Shown piece after piece: positions 24,274 to 33,844 of a DNA stretch of 64,000 nt. The notes below the pieces were generated by a model. The model had not been told where the DNA came from. It was given only the letters and a program-made list of their open reading frames with translations, and searched no databases. The stretch is from CAVYVZ01 sp963772065 (lineage in GTDB: Bacteria; Acidobacteriota; Vicinamibacteria; Vicinamibacterales; UBA2999). The DNA lies in NCBI GenBank assembly GCA_963772065.1, contig CAVYVZ010000009.1, positions 248,001 through 312,000 on the forward strand, written 5' to 3'. Positions within the stretch are counted from its first letter, which is position 1. Every line of letters starts with the position of its first letter. Made by a program: the position numbers and the translations under genes.

Positions 24274-24915
24274 TTGCTGACGATTAACGAGATCTTCTAC
24301 TCCATTCAGGGCGAGTCGACCTACGCCGGCCGGCCGTGCGTCTTCGTGCGCCTGACCGCGTGCGACCTGCGCTGCACGTGGTGCGACACGGCGTATGCCT
24401 TCCACGAAGGGCGCAAGCAGACGCTGGACGAGGTGCTGGCCGAAGTGAACCGGTACGCCTGTCCGTTGGTCGAGGTGACGGGTGGTGAGCCGCTGCTGCA
24501 GGACGAGGTGTATCCGCTCATGGAGAGGCTTCTCGAGCACGGCCGCACGGTGCTGATCGAAACGGGCGGGCACCGGACGACCGAGCGGGTTCCCGAGCAG
24601 GTGATCACGATTCTCGACGTGAAGTGCCCGGGCAGCGGCGAGGCGCACCGCAACGACTGGTCCAACCTCGCCCGCCTGCGGCCGCACGACGAAGTGAAGT
24701 TCGTCATCAAGGACCGCGCGGACTACGAGTACGCGCGAGACGTCATCGCGCGGCACGCCCTTGCCGGCCGGGCCGCTGCGCTCCTGTTCTCACCCGTCCA
24801 CGGAGTGCTCGATCCGAAACAGCTGTCGGAGTGGGTTCTCGCGGATCGTCTCCCTGTGCGCGTCCAGCTTCAGGTCCACAAGTACATCTGGGATCCCAAT
24901 ACGCGTGGCGTCTAA
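24274..24915 (+). CDS. queE: 7-carboxy-7-deazaguanine synthase QueE
   Basis: Radical-SAM enzyme forming CDG from CPH4 in queuosine/7-deazaguanine synthesis. 213 aa. Landmarks are INEIFYSIQGESTYAGRPCVFVRLTACDLRCTWCDT; the cluster motif C-x3-C-x2-C is CDLRCTWC. Also VTGGEPLLQ, LIETGGHRT, DVKCPGSGE and HKYIWDPNTRGV. Start: a TTG at 24274 is preferred since the alternative TTG at 24238 would overlap the divergent selenoprotein start. Only 28 bases separate the two divergent start codons, so at least one promoter lies inside the opposite gene. Overlaps queC. Confidence 0.93.
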   Translation: MLTINEIFYSIQGESTYAGRPCVFVRLTACDLRCTWCDTAYAFHEGRKQTLDEVLAEVNRYACPLVEVTGGEPLLQDEVYPLMERLLEHGRTVLIETGGHRTTERVPEQVITILDVKCPGSGEAHRNDWSNLARLRPHDEVKFVIKDRADYEYARDVIARHALAGRAAALLFSPVHGVLDPKQLSEWVLADRLPVRVQLQVHKYIWDPNTRGV

Positions 24916-25585
24916 GCGGGCAGTTGTTCTTCTCAGCGGAGGGCTCGACTCGTACACCGCGGCGGCCATGGCGCGAGCCGATGGCTTCGAGCTGTGTGCC
25001 CTCACGATCCGGTACGGCCAGCGACACGCGCACGAGATCGAGGCGGCGCGCGCGGTGGCGAGAGCGCTCGGGGTCGAGCGTCATGTCGAGCTCGATGTAG
25101 ACCTTCGTGTGTTCGGCGGCTCCTCCCTCACAAGCGATGCGCCCGTTCCCAAGGATCGCCCGATCGATCCCGCCGAGATTCCTTCGACGTACGTCCCCGC
25201 GCGGAACACCGTGTTTCTCTCGCTCGCGCTGGCGTGGGCCGAAACCCTCGGCGCGACCGACATCGTCATCGGCGTGAACGCGCTCGACTACTCGGGCTAT
25301 CCAGACTGTCGACCCGAGTACATCGCCGCTTTCGAGCGGATGGCGGCGCTCGCAACGCGCGCCGGAGTCGGGGGCGCGCACGTCACGATTCACACGCCGC
25401 TGCTGACGCTGTCGAAGGCCGACATCATCCGGCGGGGTGTTGCGCTCGGGCTCGACTATGGCCTCACGCACAGCTGCTACGATCCGGATCCAGCAGGACG
25501 GCCCTGCGGACGATGCGACAGCTGCGTGCTGCGCGCCGCTGGGTTTGCACAGGCAGGTGTCGCCGATCCCGTGCGGGCGCATTGA
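24905..25585 (+). CDS. queC: 7-cyano-7-deazaguanine synthase QueC
   Basis: ATP-dependent conversion of CDG to preQ0. 226 aa from GTG at 24905, inside the queE end (11-base overlap). PP-loop motif VVLLSGGLDSYTAAAMA, then CALTIRYGQRHAHEIEAA, TYVPARNTVFLSLALAWAE, GVNALDYSGYPDCRPEYI and the C-terminal zinc site SCYDPDPAGRPCGRCDSCVLRAAGF (four Cys). With queE here and queA at 6.6 kb it supports a queuosine pathway; queD and queF are not in the window. Confidence 0.96.
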   Translation: MASKRAVVLLSGGLDSYTAAAMARADGFELCALTIRYGQRHAHEIEAARAVARALGVERHVELDVDLRVFGGSSLTSDAPVPKDRPIDPAEIPSTYVPARNTVFLSLALAWAETLGATDIVIGVNALDYSGYPDCRPEYIAAFERMAALATRAGVGGAHVTIHTPLLTLSKADIIRRGVALGLDYGLTHSCYDPDPAGRPCGRCDSCVLRAAGFAQAGVADPVRAH

Positions 25586-25613
25586 ATCCTGCTAACATGC
25601 CCAGCCCTGAGGA

Positions 25614-27464
25614 ATGACCCTGCAGCCCGGACGGCTGCGCCAATCCCCCATGCAGCGGTTCTGGTCGCAACCCCTTCTCCGGCAGCTTCTCATCGCGGTC
25701 CTGGTCCTGCTCCTGCCTCTGCTCGGCGCCGCGATGTGGTCGGGCACACGTGCGTTCGACGAGCGCGTGGCCGACATGCGCGAGCAGGCCGTGGTCGCCT
25801 CCTCGACAGCTGCGGCGTACCTCAACCGGTACCTCGGAAGCCTCGACCTGATGGCCACCGCCCTCACGCTGCATCCCGGCGTGCAGGCGCTCGATGGGAC
25901 GATCGCATCGGAGCTCTTCGAGCGCACGCGTCCTCAGGAGCCCGCGCTCCTCAATCTCGTGCTGGTTGCGGCCAACCGCCGGCACATCGCGCACGCGTCG
26001 GACCCGTCGGTCGAGATCGTCGGGCACGAGGAATGGGCCGAACCGGTGATCTCCTCGGGAAAGCGGTTGGTCATGCCGCTGCAGACGGCGCCGAAGACCG
26101 GCGTGAAGTTCGTCGTCATCGGCTATCCCGTGAGGAACCAGCAGGGCGCGATCGCCGGCGCGCTCGGCTTTCACCTCGGCCTCCAGACGATCCAGTCCCT
26201 GTTCGAACAGCTGCCGCTCCCCGAGGGATCGGTCGTGACCGTGACCGATCAGAAGGGGATGATCCTCGCACGGACGGTGGATGCCGAGCGCTACGTGGGC
26301 ACGGCGATCTCGCAGTCGCCTCGACAGCTCGAGCAGATTCAAACGGCCGAAGAGCTCCTCGGCGTCGACGGCGTACGGCGGATGTACGGCAATGCGTTCG
26401 TCGCGGGCGGGCCGTGGGTGGTGAGCGTCGGCATCCCGATGGACGTCGCGCTCACCCGATCGGCATGGCTGTGGGGCCGCAGCTTCGCGATCCTCCTGTT
26501 TGGCCTGATTGGCTGGGTCCTCATCGCGATGCTCCTCTCGCGTCGCTTCGTCAGGTCGGTGGGCCATCTCGAGGACGCCGCGCAGCGCGTCGCCGCGGGC
26601 GACCTGCGCCCGCTCGATCCGATGCCGATGCCCAGCCATGAGCTCGCGCAGCTCCAACGGGCGTTCGACCTGATGGTGCAGCGGCTCGACGAGGCACGCC
26701 AGGCCCTCGACCGTCAGGTGGCCGACGAGCGCAGGATGAGCGAGGAGCTCCAGTCGCTGCAGCGTCAGGTGATCCGACAGGAGCGCCTTGCCGCCGTGGG
26801 GTTGCTCGTGTCGGGTGTGGCGCACGAGATCAACAACCCGCTTCAGGCGATCCTCGGCTTCGCCGAGCTGCTGCAGATGCAGCACAAGCTCCCCGACTCC
26901 GTGACCTCCGACCTCAAGCTCATTCAGAAGGAGAGCGCACGCGCGTGCGGGATCATTCGGAACCTCGCGCTCTTCGCGCGGCAGCAGCCCGGAGAGGCAG
27001 CACCGGTCCGCCCCTATGACGTGTTTTCCTCGGTCGCGGAGCTCCGCCAGCGGCGGCTCGAGTCGGAGGACATCGAGCTCGTCGTACGCGACCGCTCCAC
27101 GCACCACGTCACCGCCGTGTTCACGGAGCTCCAGCAGGTGGTCCTCAACTGCGTCGTCAACGCGGAGCAGGCGATTGTGATGTCGGGACGGCTGCCCGGC
27201 CGGATTACGATTCGCGCGGAGGATGCGGGCGACCGCGTGGTCATCGAGGTCGAGGACACGGGACCCGGCGTCCCGCCCGGCGACGAAGCCAAGTTGTTCC
27301 AGCCTTTCTTCACGACGAAGCCCGTCGGCCAGGGCACGGGACTCGGGCTTTCCGTGAGTTACGGCATCATCGACTCGATGGGAGGAACGATGGGGTACCG
27401 GCGTGCGCCGGCCGGCGGCGCCGTCTTCTACTTCGATCTCCCCGCCTGCGCGACAGCTGCCTAA
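25614..27464 (+). CDS. Membrane sensor histidine kinase (Cache-like sensor, HAMP, HisKA, HATPase)
   Basis: 616 aa. Transmembrane helix 1 (~25-44), a ~250-residue extracytoplasmic Cache-like sensor domain, transmembrane helix 2 (~291-310), HAMP (SRRFVRSVGHLEDAAQRVAAGD), coiled coil (~340-395), HisKA with the phosphorylated His in LVSGVAHEINNPLQAILGF and an HATPase domain with N-box LQQVVLNCVVNAEQAI, VEDTGPGVPP, FQPFFTTKPVGQGTGLGLSVSYGI. No receiver domain and no adjacent response regulator, so it is an orphan kinase here. Sensed signal unknown. An alternative ATG is at 25650. Confidence 0.93.
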   Translation: MTLQPGRLRQSPMQRFWSQPLLRQLLIAVLVLLLPLLGAAMWSGTRAFDERVADMREQAVVASSTAAAYLNRYLGSLDLMATALTLHPGVQALDGTIASELFERTRPQEPALLNLVLVAANRRHIAHASDPSVEIVGHEEWAEPVISSGKRLVMPLQTAPKTGVKFVVIGYPVRNQQGAIAGALGFHLGLQTIQSLFEQLPLPEGSVVTVTDQKGMILARTVDAERYVGTAISQSPRQLEQIQTAEELLGVDGVRRMYGNAFVAGGPWVVSVGIPMDVALTRSAWLWGRSFAILLFGLIGWVLIAMLLSRRFVRSVGHLEDAAQRVAAGDLRPLDPMPMPSHELAQLQRAFDLMVQRLDEARQALDRQVADERRMSEELQSLQRQVIRQERLAAVGLLVSGVAHEINNPLQAILGFAELLQMQHKLPDSVTSDLKLIQKESARACGIIRNLALFARQQPGEAAPVRPYDVFSSVAELRQRRLESEDIELVVRDRSTHHVTAVFTELQQVVLNCVVNAEQAIVMSGRLPGRITIRAEDAGDRVVIEVEDTGPGVPPGDEAKLFQPFFTTKPVGQGTGLGLSVSYGIIDSMGGTMGYRRAPAGGAVFYFDLPACATAA

Positions 27465-27470
27465 TGACTG

Positions 27471-28673
27471 ATGACTGATCGGATCTATTACACCGATCCC
27501 TACTGCGCGTCGTTCGATGCCGTCGTCACGCGCGTGTTCACGCACGAAGGGCGGCCCGCGGCAGCGCTCGATCGCACCGCGTTCTATCCGACATCCGGAG
27601 GCCAGCCGTTCGACACGGGGACGATCGGGGGCGCACGCGTGGTCGACGTCATCGATGCCGACGATGGATCGATCGCGCACGTGCTCGACGCGCCGCTGAG
27701 CGAAAGGGCGAGCGTCGAGGGCGCGATCGACTGGACGCGGCGGTTCGATCACATGCAGCAGCACACGGGGCAGCACGTGTTGTCGGCGGCCTTCGACCAC
27801 CTCTTCGCCAATCGCACGATGAGCTTTCACATGAGCGCCGAGATTTCGACGATCGACCTCGCCGGCGAGGCGGCGCCCGACGCGATCGATGCGGCTGAAC
27901 ACGAGGCGAACCGGATCGTGTGGGAGGACCGTCCTGTCTCGATCCGCTTCGTGTCTGCCGAGGAGGCCGCCGCGTTGAAGCTGCGGAAGGAGCCCGCGCG
28001 CGGCGGCACGCTGCGGCTCATCGAAGTGGCCGACTTCGATCTCTCCGCGTGCGGCGGAACGCACGTGGCACGGACGGGCGCGATTGGGATGATCGCGGTC
28101 TCCGGGGCCGAGCGCTTTCGCGGCGGCACGCGCCTCGCGTTCGTCTGCGGCAGCCGCGCGCTGCGGATGTTTCGAACCTACCGCGGCGCCGTGGCGGGCA
28201 GCATACGGTCGCTCTCGGTGCTCCCGGAGGAGCTTCCGGCCGCCATCGACCGTATCCAGGGCGAATCGAAGGACCTTCGGCGAACGCTGAAGACGATGCA
28301 GGAGGCGCTTGCGACGCACGAGGCGTCGCGGCTGGTGGCCGACGCCGCCGTCGTGAACGGCGTGCGGGTGGTTGTGCACCGCCTCGAGGGATGGGATGCC
28401 GCCGGATTGAAAACGATCGCCGCCGCAGCGGCGGCGACCGATCGCGTCGCCGTCGCGCTCTTTTCCACCGCCTCGCCGGTCGTGGCGGTCGTCGCGCGCT
28501 CGAGAGATGTCCCCGTCGACGCGCAAGCCGTGCTGAAGGCGCTTGTGGGTGAGTTCGGCGGCCGCGGAGGCGGCAAGCCGGACCTGGCTCAGGGCGGTGG
28601 ATTGGAGGGAGATGTGACGAGGATCGTCGAGGCCGCGCGTGCCGCCCTCGAGACGCAGGTGGCGCGAGCCTAG
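27471..28673 (+). CDS. Alanyl-tRNA editing protein AlaX (long form with DHHA1 domain)
   Basis: 400 aa. Free-standing relative of the AlaRS editing half that deacylates mischarged Ser- or Gly-tRNA(Ala). N-terminal beta-barrel (FYPTSGGQPFDTG), zinc-type motif HMQQHTGQHVLSAAF, second motif CGGTHVARTGAIG, and a C-terminal DHHA1 domain ending with GEFGGRGGGKPDLAQGGG. The ATG at 27471 lies in the word TGACTGATGACTGATC, seven bases after the kinase stop. Converges with and overlaps the dacB-type gene by four bases. Confidence 0.92.
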   Translation: MTDRIYYTDPYCASFDAVVTRVFTHEGRPAAALDRTAFYPTSGGQPFDTGTIGGARVVDVIDADDGSIAHVLDAPLSERASVEGAIDWTRRFDHMQQHTGQHVLSAAFDHLFANRTMSFHMSAEISTIDLAGEAAPDAIDAAEHEANRIVWEDRPVSIRFVSAEEAAALKLRKEPARGGTLRLIEVADFDLSACGGTHVARTGAIGMIAVSGAERFRGGTRLAFVCGSRALRMFRTYRGAVAGSIRSLSVLPEELPAAIDRIQGESKDLRRTLKTMQEALATHEASRLVADAAVVNGVRVVVHRLEGWDAAGLKTIAAAAAATDRVAVALFSTASPVVAVVARSRDVPVDAQAVLKALVGEFGGRGGGKPDLAQGGGLEGDVTRIVEAARAALETQVARA

Positions 28674-30157
28674 CGAGAAAACGATGCGAGGCGTGAGACG
28701 AGGCGATCGATGGTCTGCGTCACGCCGGAGCCCGGACCCTCGAAGTTGTTCGCCATGATGGCGAACGCGAGCGGCTCGCCGTCCGTGGTCTTCACATATC
28801 CCGCGAGCGTCCGAACGTTCGACATCGAGCCCGTCTTCCCGACGGCGTTTCCCTCGGCGGACGTGCCCTTCATCCGGGAGGCCAGCGTGCCGTCGCGTCC
28901 GGCGATGGCCTGCGCCTGCATGAACGGCGTCGCGCCGCTGTCGTCGTAAAACCGCTGGAGAATCGCCAGCAGCGTCTGCGGGGCAATGACGTTCCGGCGC
29001 GAGAGGCCGGAGCCATCGACGATCTGGATCCCTTCCTTCGGGACACCCCACGATTCCAGCCGAGCGCGCACGGCATCCAGCCCGGCCCCGGTCGTCCGCG
29101 GTCCGGACGGACCGGTCGCGAGGCGAAGCACAGCCTCGGCGTACAGATTGATGCTGTCTTTCAGGAGCGGCTTTGCGATCTCGGCCAGGCGGGGCGATCG
29201 ATGCGAGTGCATCAGCGTGGCGCCAGACCAGTCGGGTCTGACGGGCAGGTCGTCCACGTCCACCGCGCGACCGGTCACGTCGATGCCGGCCGCCAGCACG
29301 CGGTTGCGAACCACGCGAGCGAACCACTCCGTTGGATTACCCGCCGCCACGGATATCGCGATCGGCTTCTCGCCGACGGCGATCGTGCCGTTGAGCGTGA
29401 GCGCTGAGTGGCCCGGTCGGAACTCGGGCCATAGGTTCGTGGGTGAGCCGGCCGGCCCGGTTCGCGCGGCGTTCTCGACCGGCAGATCGCGCGCGTCGGC
29501 GGGAAGCTCTATCGTCGCGGGCAGGCCCTCGAGCGTGGCAGGAGAGACGAGGATGTCGAGCGTGTTCTCGGCGACGTTGAGCGCGCCCGGAATTGCGCCG
29601 TACGTGTAGCCGAGATCCTCCCACGACCACGCGTAGCCGGGTTGCGGCTCCTCCTGCGCGTCATCGTCCGCGACGACGCGCCCCTCGATTCGGGTGATGC
29701 CGCGCGCGCGGAGGGCATTGATCCACGCCTCGAGTGCGTCGCCGCCGGGACGTCCCAGCATGCTCGGGTCGCCGCTGCCGACGATCGCGAGATCACCCTT
29801 CAGCACGCCGTCGACCACGGGACCTGCCGCACGCAGAGTCGTCTCGAAGGTGTGGTCCCAGCCAACCGCCTCGGACGCGGCGGCCAGGCTGACCAGCTTC
29901 ATCGTCGACGCAGGTACGAGGAGCGTGCGCGGATTCCGTTCGTACAGCCGCTCGTTGCGCGCGAGCGAGTGGATGACGATCCCCCAGATGCCATGCAGGT
30001 GACCGGGCCGATCGACGAGCGCATCGATATCGTTTCTGAGCCGGTCGATTGAACTTGGAGGAGGAGGGGCGGCGACGATGGTGGGAGGTCGTTTGGCGCA
30101 GCCGATCGCGATGGCTAAGGCCATCGCGCTGCACGCCATTGCCCTATTTGAGCGCAT
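28670..30157 (-). CDS. dacB: D-alanyl-D-alanine carboxypeptidase/endopeptidase (PBP4 family), probable lipoprotein
   Basis: 495 aa, S13 peptidase trimming or cleaving peptidoglycan cross-links in the periplasm. Active-site motifs are S-x-x-K in PASTMKLV (~83-86), S-x-N in DSINLYAE and K-T-G in VGKTGSMSNVRTLAGY. The N-terminus MACSAMALAIAIGCAKRPP (from a second ATG at 30139) contains a possible lipobox ending in Cys. The 30157 start overlaps the end of the upstream DUF4340 gene by 14 bases; 30139 lies just after that gene's stop and may be the real one. Confidence 0.92.
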   Translation of the reverse strand: MRSNRAMACSAMALAIAIGCAKRPPTIVAAPPPPSSIDRLRNDIDALVDRPGHLHGIWGIVIHSLARNERLYERNPRTLLVPASTMKLVSLAAASEAVGWDHTFETTLRAAGPVVDGVLKGDLAIVGSGDPSMLGRPGGDALEAWINALRARGITRIEGRVVADDDAQEEPQPGYAWSWEDLGYTYGAIPGALNVAENTLDILVSPATLEGLPATIELPADARDLPVENAARTGPAGSPTNLWPEFRPGHSALTLNGTIAVGEKPIAISVAAGNPTEWFARVVRNRVLAAGIDVTGRAVDVDDLPVRPDWSGATLMHSHRSPRLAEIAKPLLKDSINLYAEAVLRLATGPSGPRTTGAGLDAVRARLESWGVPKEGIQIVDGSGLSRRNVIAPQTLLAILQRFYDDSGATPFMQAQAIAGRDGTLASRMKGTSAEGNAVGKTGSMSNVRTLAGYVKTTDGEPLAFAIMANNFEGPGSGVTQTIDRLVSRLASFSR

Positions 30158-31454
30158 CGAGCGCTTTCAGCGCATCCTCGTACGGCGTCGTCTCGAGCTT
30201 CGCCGAGCCTGGCTCGTCGGTCCGGCCTGCGTAGGCGTCGGTTCCGGCGCGGCCGAACTGCACGGTCTCCGATTTGCCGTCGTAGGTCGCGGTGACGACC
30301 AGCTCGGGGGCCTTCAACGCAGCATGCGTCGCGGTTTCGAACGATTGTGCTCTGAGGTTCGAGAGCTTCGTCAGGAGGTCTTCCACCTTCGCCGTGTCGG
30401 CGTTCTGACCGCCTTTCTTCCACACTTCCTTGCCGTCTTTGTCTTTCGTCTTTTCGAACGCGTACGTTTCCGTGCCGCGCTTGATCTCCACGCGCTGAGC
30501 GTTGAAGGCGCGGAAGTCGAACACGTCCTTGCGGCGGAATTCGCCGACGTCCTTCTTCAGGTCCGTAGCCAGCGTTTCTTCGACCGCGAACACCATCGGC
30601 CGCGACGCATCCTTCGCGTAGACAGACCCGCCTTCGGTTTTTCCAAGCATGAGGGCGGCACGTGCGCTCCCGGTGTTGATCGTCGCCGTGAGCGACGGCT
30701 TGTCGAGGCCGTACTGCTTCAGGTCGGCGGGCTCCGCGTCGACGATCCGCTGCATCTGGCCGGACGAGAGCCGAGTGACCACCGCCTCGATCGCGCCGTA
30801 ATCGCCTCGCGCCGCAATCGGCTTCGCGATCTTCCAGTCGGTGCCGCTCCGTGCGAACTGAACCGTCGTGGACCCCGTCGCGATCTCGACGGAGTCGGTC
30901 TTCTCGCGATCGAACTCGAGGATGCTCTTGTCTCGCAGGTCGAACGGCGTGCGGTTGAACGTGCCGTCGAGATGCGACGAGACGAGGAACACCCGCTTCC
31001 CGTCCTGAAGCTTCGCGTAGAGATCGCTGCCCGTCGGCGTCTTCTCCCCGAGCAGCAGGTGCCGGAAGCTCTTTTCGCCTTTCAGCCGGAACCCGACGTC
31101 AACGCGGGGCGGGTTCAGTCCGTACTTTGCGAGATCGGCGGGTGCTTCGTCGACCACGCGCTGCACTTCGAGTGAGCTCAGATTGCTGGTGACGGCCGAT
31201 AACTCTGAGGGGTCGGCCTCAGCCTTGGCCGGCTCCACGAGCTGCCAACCGGCTTCCGTTTTCGTGGCGCGCGCTGTCTCGCCGCCCGCGGCCCTGATCT
31301 GTACCTCCTCGATCGCCTCGGACTGGACTCCGCCGAACGCCTTTTCCTTCGCCGCGGCCGTATCCGCGGGGGCGTCCCATTCGTACAGATAGATGTAGCC
31401 GCCGAGCACGACGAGGACGATCACGGCGGCGAGCGTCGATGCGAATCTGCGCAC
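30144..31454 (-). CDS. DUF4340 domain protein of the Gld-like ABC cluster
   Basis: 436 aa from GTG at 31454, which has AGGAGGG eight bases upstream and starts two bases after the GldG stop. One N-terminal membrane helix (FASTLAAVIVLVVLGGYIYLYEW), then two or three related DUF4340 modules outside the membrane, seen as repeats of AKYGLNPPRVDVGFRL/KQYGLDKPSLTATI and PFDLRDKSILEFDREKTDSVEI/DVFDFRAFNAQRVEIKRG. DUF4340 proteins habitually follow GldA-GldF-GldG ABC genes. Exact function unknown; probably part of an export or surface assembly complex. Confidence 0.88.
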   Translation of the reverse strand: MRRFASTLAAVIVLVVLGGYIYLYEWDAPADTAAAKEKAFGGVQSEAIEEVQIRAAGGETARATKTEAGWQLVEPAKAEADPSELSAVTSNLSSLEVQRVVDEAPADLAKYGLNPPRVDVGFRLKGEKSFRHLLLGEKTPTGSDLYAKLQDGKRVFLVSSHLDGTFNRTPFDLRDKSILEFDREKTDSVEIATGSTTVQFARSGTDWKIAKPIAARGDYGAIEAVVTRLSSGQMQRIVDAEPADLKQYGLDKPSLTATINTGSARAALMLGKTEGGSVYAKDASRPMVFAVEETLATDLKKDVGEFRRKDVFDFRAFNAQRVEIKRGTETYAFEKTKDKDGKEVWKKGGQNADTAKVEDLLTKLSNLRAQSFETATHAALKAPELVVTATYDGKSETVQFGRAGTDAYAGRTDEPGSAKLETTPYEDALKALDALK

Positions 31455-31456
31455 GC

Positions 31457-33070
31457 CTAAGCCCTCCTGCGCCTCGACCACGCGTAGATGCCGGCCAGTA
31501 CGATCAGGGCTGGCATGAACAGGACGGAGAACCACCACACCCTGTTCATCTGCTGCGGCGTAATCGTCAGCCGCGAATCGCCGGCCTCCCGAGGCCGAAT
31601 CGCGATCAGGTTTTCCTGCGCGGTCAACCAATTGACCGTGTTCATGAAAAAATCGGCGTTCCCAACCGTGCCGGCGTACGCGTTGCTCCCAAAGTCCGAA
31701 TCGCCGACCACCGCAATCCGGGTCTGTGGCGGCTTCGCAGGTTCCTGCGTTTCCTTCTTCGCGCCGTCGGCCGCGGGTGGCTCTGGTGCGGCGGTGGTCA
31801 CCGTGGCCGCGACCCCGACCGGGCCCTGCTTGTCCCCGCGATCCTGATTCAATTCCGGCTGGGCACCCTCACGCAGCTGCTTCACATCCGTTTCAGCCCA
31901 CGCGGCCGGCGCCGTTTCGACGAGCTTCTCGACGGTTCTGCCGGCCGGCGGCGACGACACCGGCGTAATCGAGCGGGCGAGTGGAAAGACCGTGCTCACG
32001 CGGAACCCTTGCGTGACGGGATGCGACGGATAGGGCGGTGCGGCGACCGCGAACGTCGCGCTCGTCGAGCGCCCGCTCAGATCGAGCACCACGTCGTTGC
32101 CGACGTCCACTCCCCACTCCTTTGCGAGCGCGCCAAGCTTCACGAGCGGCTGATCCCGCTCCCCGACGGCGGGATCCAGCATGAGCAGGAGCCGGCCGCC
32201 CCGCTCGAGATAGCGCTTCACCGCGTCGATCTCCGTATCGAGGAAGTCGGCCGTCGGCCCCGCAATTGCCAGCACGGTGGCGTCCGCGGGCACATCCTTG
32301 TGCTGCGTGAGCACCAGCGGTTCGACCACGATGTTGTCGCCCTTCAGCAGGCCGGCAACTCCCGCGTATCCCGGACCGTCGGAGCCGGCAGGGTCCTTTT
32401 CGCCGTGCCCCTGCACGAAGTACATCTTGCGCTGCTGCCCAGTGACGGCCCTGATCACCGCGCCCGTGATGTCGCGCTCTTCGATCGATGAGACCTTTTC
32501 GGTCTTTCCCTTGTACTCGACGACCAGCGTCGGGTACGACTGCACCTGGTACTGTTTCGTCCGGGCGGGGTCCCGATCGCCGTCGACGTAGTCGATCGTC
32601 ACGCGGTCGGACGCATAGCTGTACTGCGAGAGACGCTCCCGGTGACGATCGAAGTTCACGTTCTGATCGAACAGCGTGAACTTCATCGGCGCGTCGAGTC
32701 CGCGGAGGACTTTTTCAGTCTGTTCCGACAGGCTGTTGACCTGATTCTCCGTCAGGTCCCAGCGCTTGGTGCGCCTGGCGGCGAGATAGTTCACGGCGAT
32801 CAGAATCAGGAGCACGACGATCACGCTCACGCCCGCGAGCGCGCCGTACCGCGTCTGGCGGCGCTGGAACGACGTCCGGATCTCCCGCCATTGCGACGCC
32901 GTGTAGACGAGGACGCAGGCGAGGCCCGCCATCGCCATCCACGTTCCGATCTTGTCTGGACTCGGTTCCGTGATCGTCACGAAGCGACCGAACGGGCCGA
33001 AACGCAGGCCAAACGCCAGCACCACCAGGACGACGCCGACCCATCCAAGCACATCGAAGAAACGCTTCAT
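31457..33070 (-). CDS. GldG-family ABC transport auxiliary protein
   Basis: 537 aa. Two N-terminal membrane helices (~7-25 and ~40-58) and a third near 75-95 (GALAGVSVIVVLLILIAVNYLAARRTKRWDLTENQVNSLSEQT). A large periplasmic ABC-type uncharacterised domain follows (KMYFVQGHGEKDP, LAIAGPTADFLDTEIDAVKRYLERGGRLLLMLDP), with a Pro/Glu/Lys-rich low-complexity insert near 405-440, and a C-terminal helix (VWWFSVLFMPALIVLAGIYAWSRRR). Matches GldG, which pairs with GldF permease. Three bases downstream of the permease gene. Confidence 0.9.
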   Translation of the reverse strand: MKRFFDVLGWVGVVLVVLAFGLRFGPFGRFVTITEPSPDKIGTWMAMAGLACVLVYTASQWREIRTSFQRRQTRYGALAGVSVIVVLLILIAVNYLAARRTKRWDLTENQVNSLSEQTEKVLRGLDAPMKFTLFDQNVNFDRHRERLSQYSYASDRVTIDYVDGDRDPARTKQYQVQSYPTLVVEYKGKTEKVSSIEERDITGAVIRAVTGQQRKMYFVQGHGEKDPAGSDGPGYAGVAGLLKGDNIVVEPLVLTQHKDVPADATVLAIAGPTADFLDTEIDAVKRYLERGGRLLLMLDPAVGERDQPLVKLGALAKEWGVDVGNDVVLDLSGRSTSATFAVAAPPYPSHPVTQGFRVSTVFPLARSITPVSSPPAGRTVEKLVETAPAAWAETDVKQLREGAQPELNQDRGDKQGPVGVAATVTTAAPEPPAADGAKKETQEPAKPPQTRIAVVGDSDFGSNAYAGTVGNADFFMNTVNWLTAQENLIAIRPREAGDSRLTITPQQMNRVWWFSVLFMPALIVLAGIYAWSRRRRA

Positions 33071-33073
33071 CGG

Positions 33074-33844
33074 TCAGCCTCTCCAGCGTTCGCTGTCAAC
33101 CGATCGGACGGTCAGGAACAATCCGAACGTGATGAAGCTCAAGTAGTAGACGAGATGCTTGGTGTCCAGCACGCCTTTGGTGAAGTCGTCGAAATGGCCG
33201 GTGATCGAAAGGTATTCGTAGATCGCCTTGGAGCGCGGCCCCCCGAACGATCCCATCCAGTCGACCACCCACAGCATCAGGAAGACGCCGAAGGTCGCCA
33301 CGCCGGCGACGATCTGGTTGCGCGTCAGGCTCGAGATGAACAGGCCCACGGCGACGAAGCAGCCGGTCATGAGCAGATAGCCCAGATACGCGAGCATAAG
33401 CGGACGCCACTCCGGATCGGAGTAGAACGAGAGCAGGAAGATGTGCGGCAGCGTAATGGCGAGCATCGCGGCGATGAGGCCCATGGCGCCGAGAAACTTG
33501 CCGACGACAATCTGCACGTCGGTCAGCGGCGATGTGAGGAGCAGCTCGATGGTGCCGCTCCGCTTCTCCTCGGCGTACGACCGCATCGTGATGAGCGGCA
33601 GGATGAACAGCATGATGACGCTGACGTTCATCAACACCGGCCGGATCAGCTGCTGGTTGATGTTCACGTTCTGTGGCCCCATGCCCATCATGCCCATCTG
33701 CGAGCTCTGTCGCTCGAAGAAGAGCAGGATCGCGCCGAAGAACCACCCGTAGAGCACGGCGAAGACGCCGAGCAGCACATACGCAATCGGCGAGGCGAAG
33801 TACGACTTGAGCTCCTTGTGCGCGATGGCGAGGATGTTCGTCAC
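33074..33844 (-). CDS. ABC-2 type permease (GldF-like)
   Basis: 256 aa with six membrane segments. GTG start at 33844 overlaps the ATPase stop. ILAIAHKELKSYFASPIAYVLLGVFAVLYGWFFGA at the N-terminus and SYAEEKRSGTIELLLTSPLTDVQIVVGKFLGA in the first cytoplasmic loop are typical of GldF/NosY-type permeases. A methionine-rich outer loop (QMGMMGMGPQN) lies between helices 1 and 2. Forms the membrane channel for the ATPase encoded upstream. Confidence 0.93.
   Translation of the reverse strand: MTNILAIAHKELKSYFASPIAYVLLGVFAVLYGWFFGAILLFFERQSSQMGMMGMGPQNVNINQQLIRPVLMNVSVIMLFILPLITMRSYAEEKRSGTIELLLTSPLTDVQIVVGKFLGAMGLIAAMLAITLPHIFLLSFYSDPEWRPLMLAYLGYLLMTGCFVAVGLFISSLTRNQIVAGVATFGVFLMLWVVDWMGSFGGPRSKAIYEYLSITGHFDDFTKGVLDTKHLVYYLSFITFGLFLTVRSVDSERWRG

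Noticed and set aside
25464..29327. 1287-codon open frame on the minus strand
   Set aside because: It is antisense to the histidine kinase and alaX genes, which have clear domains and motifs. The product is Arg/His/Asp-rich shadow typical of GC-rich codon bias.
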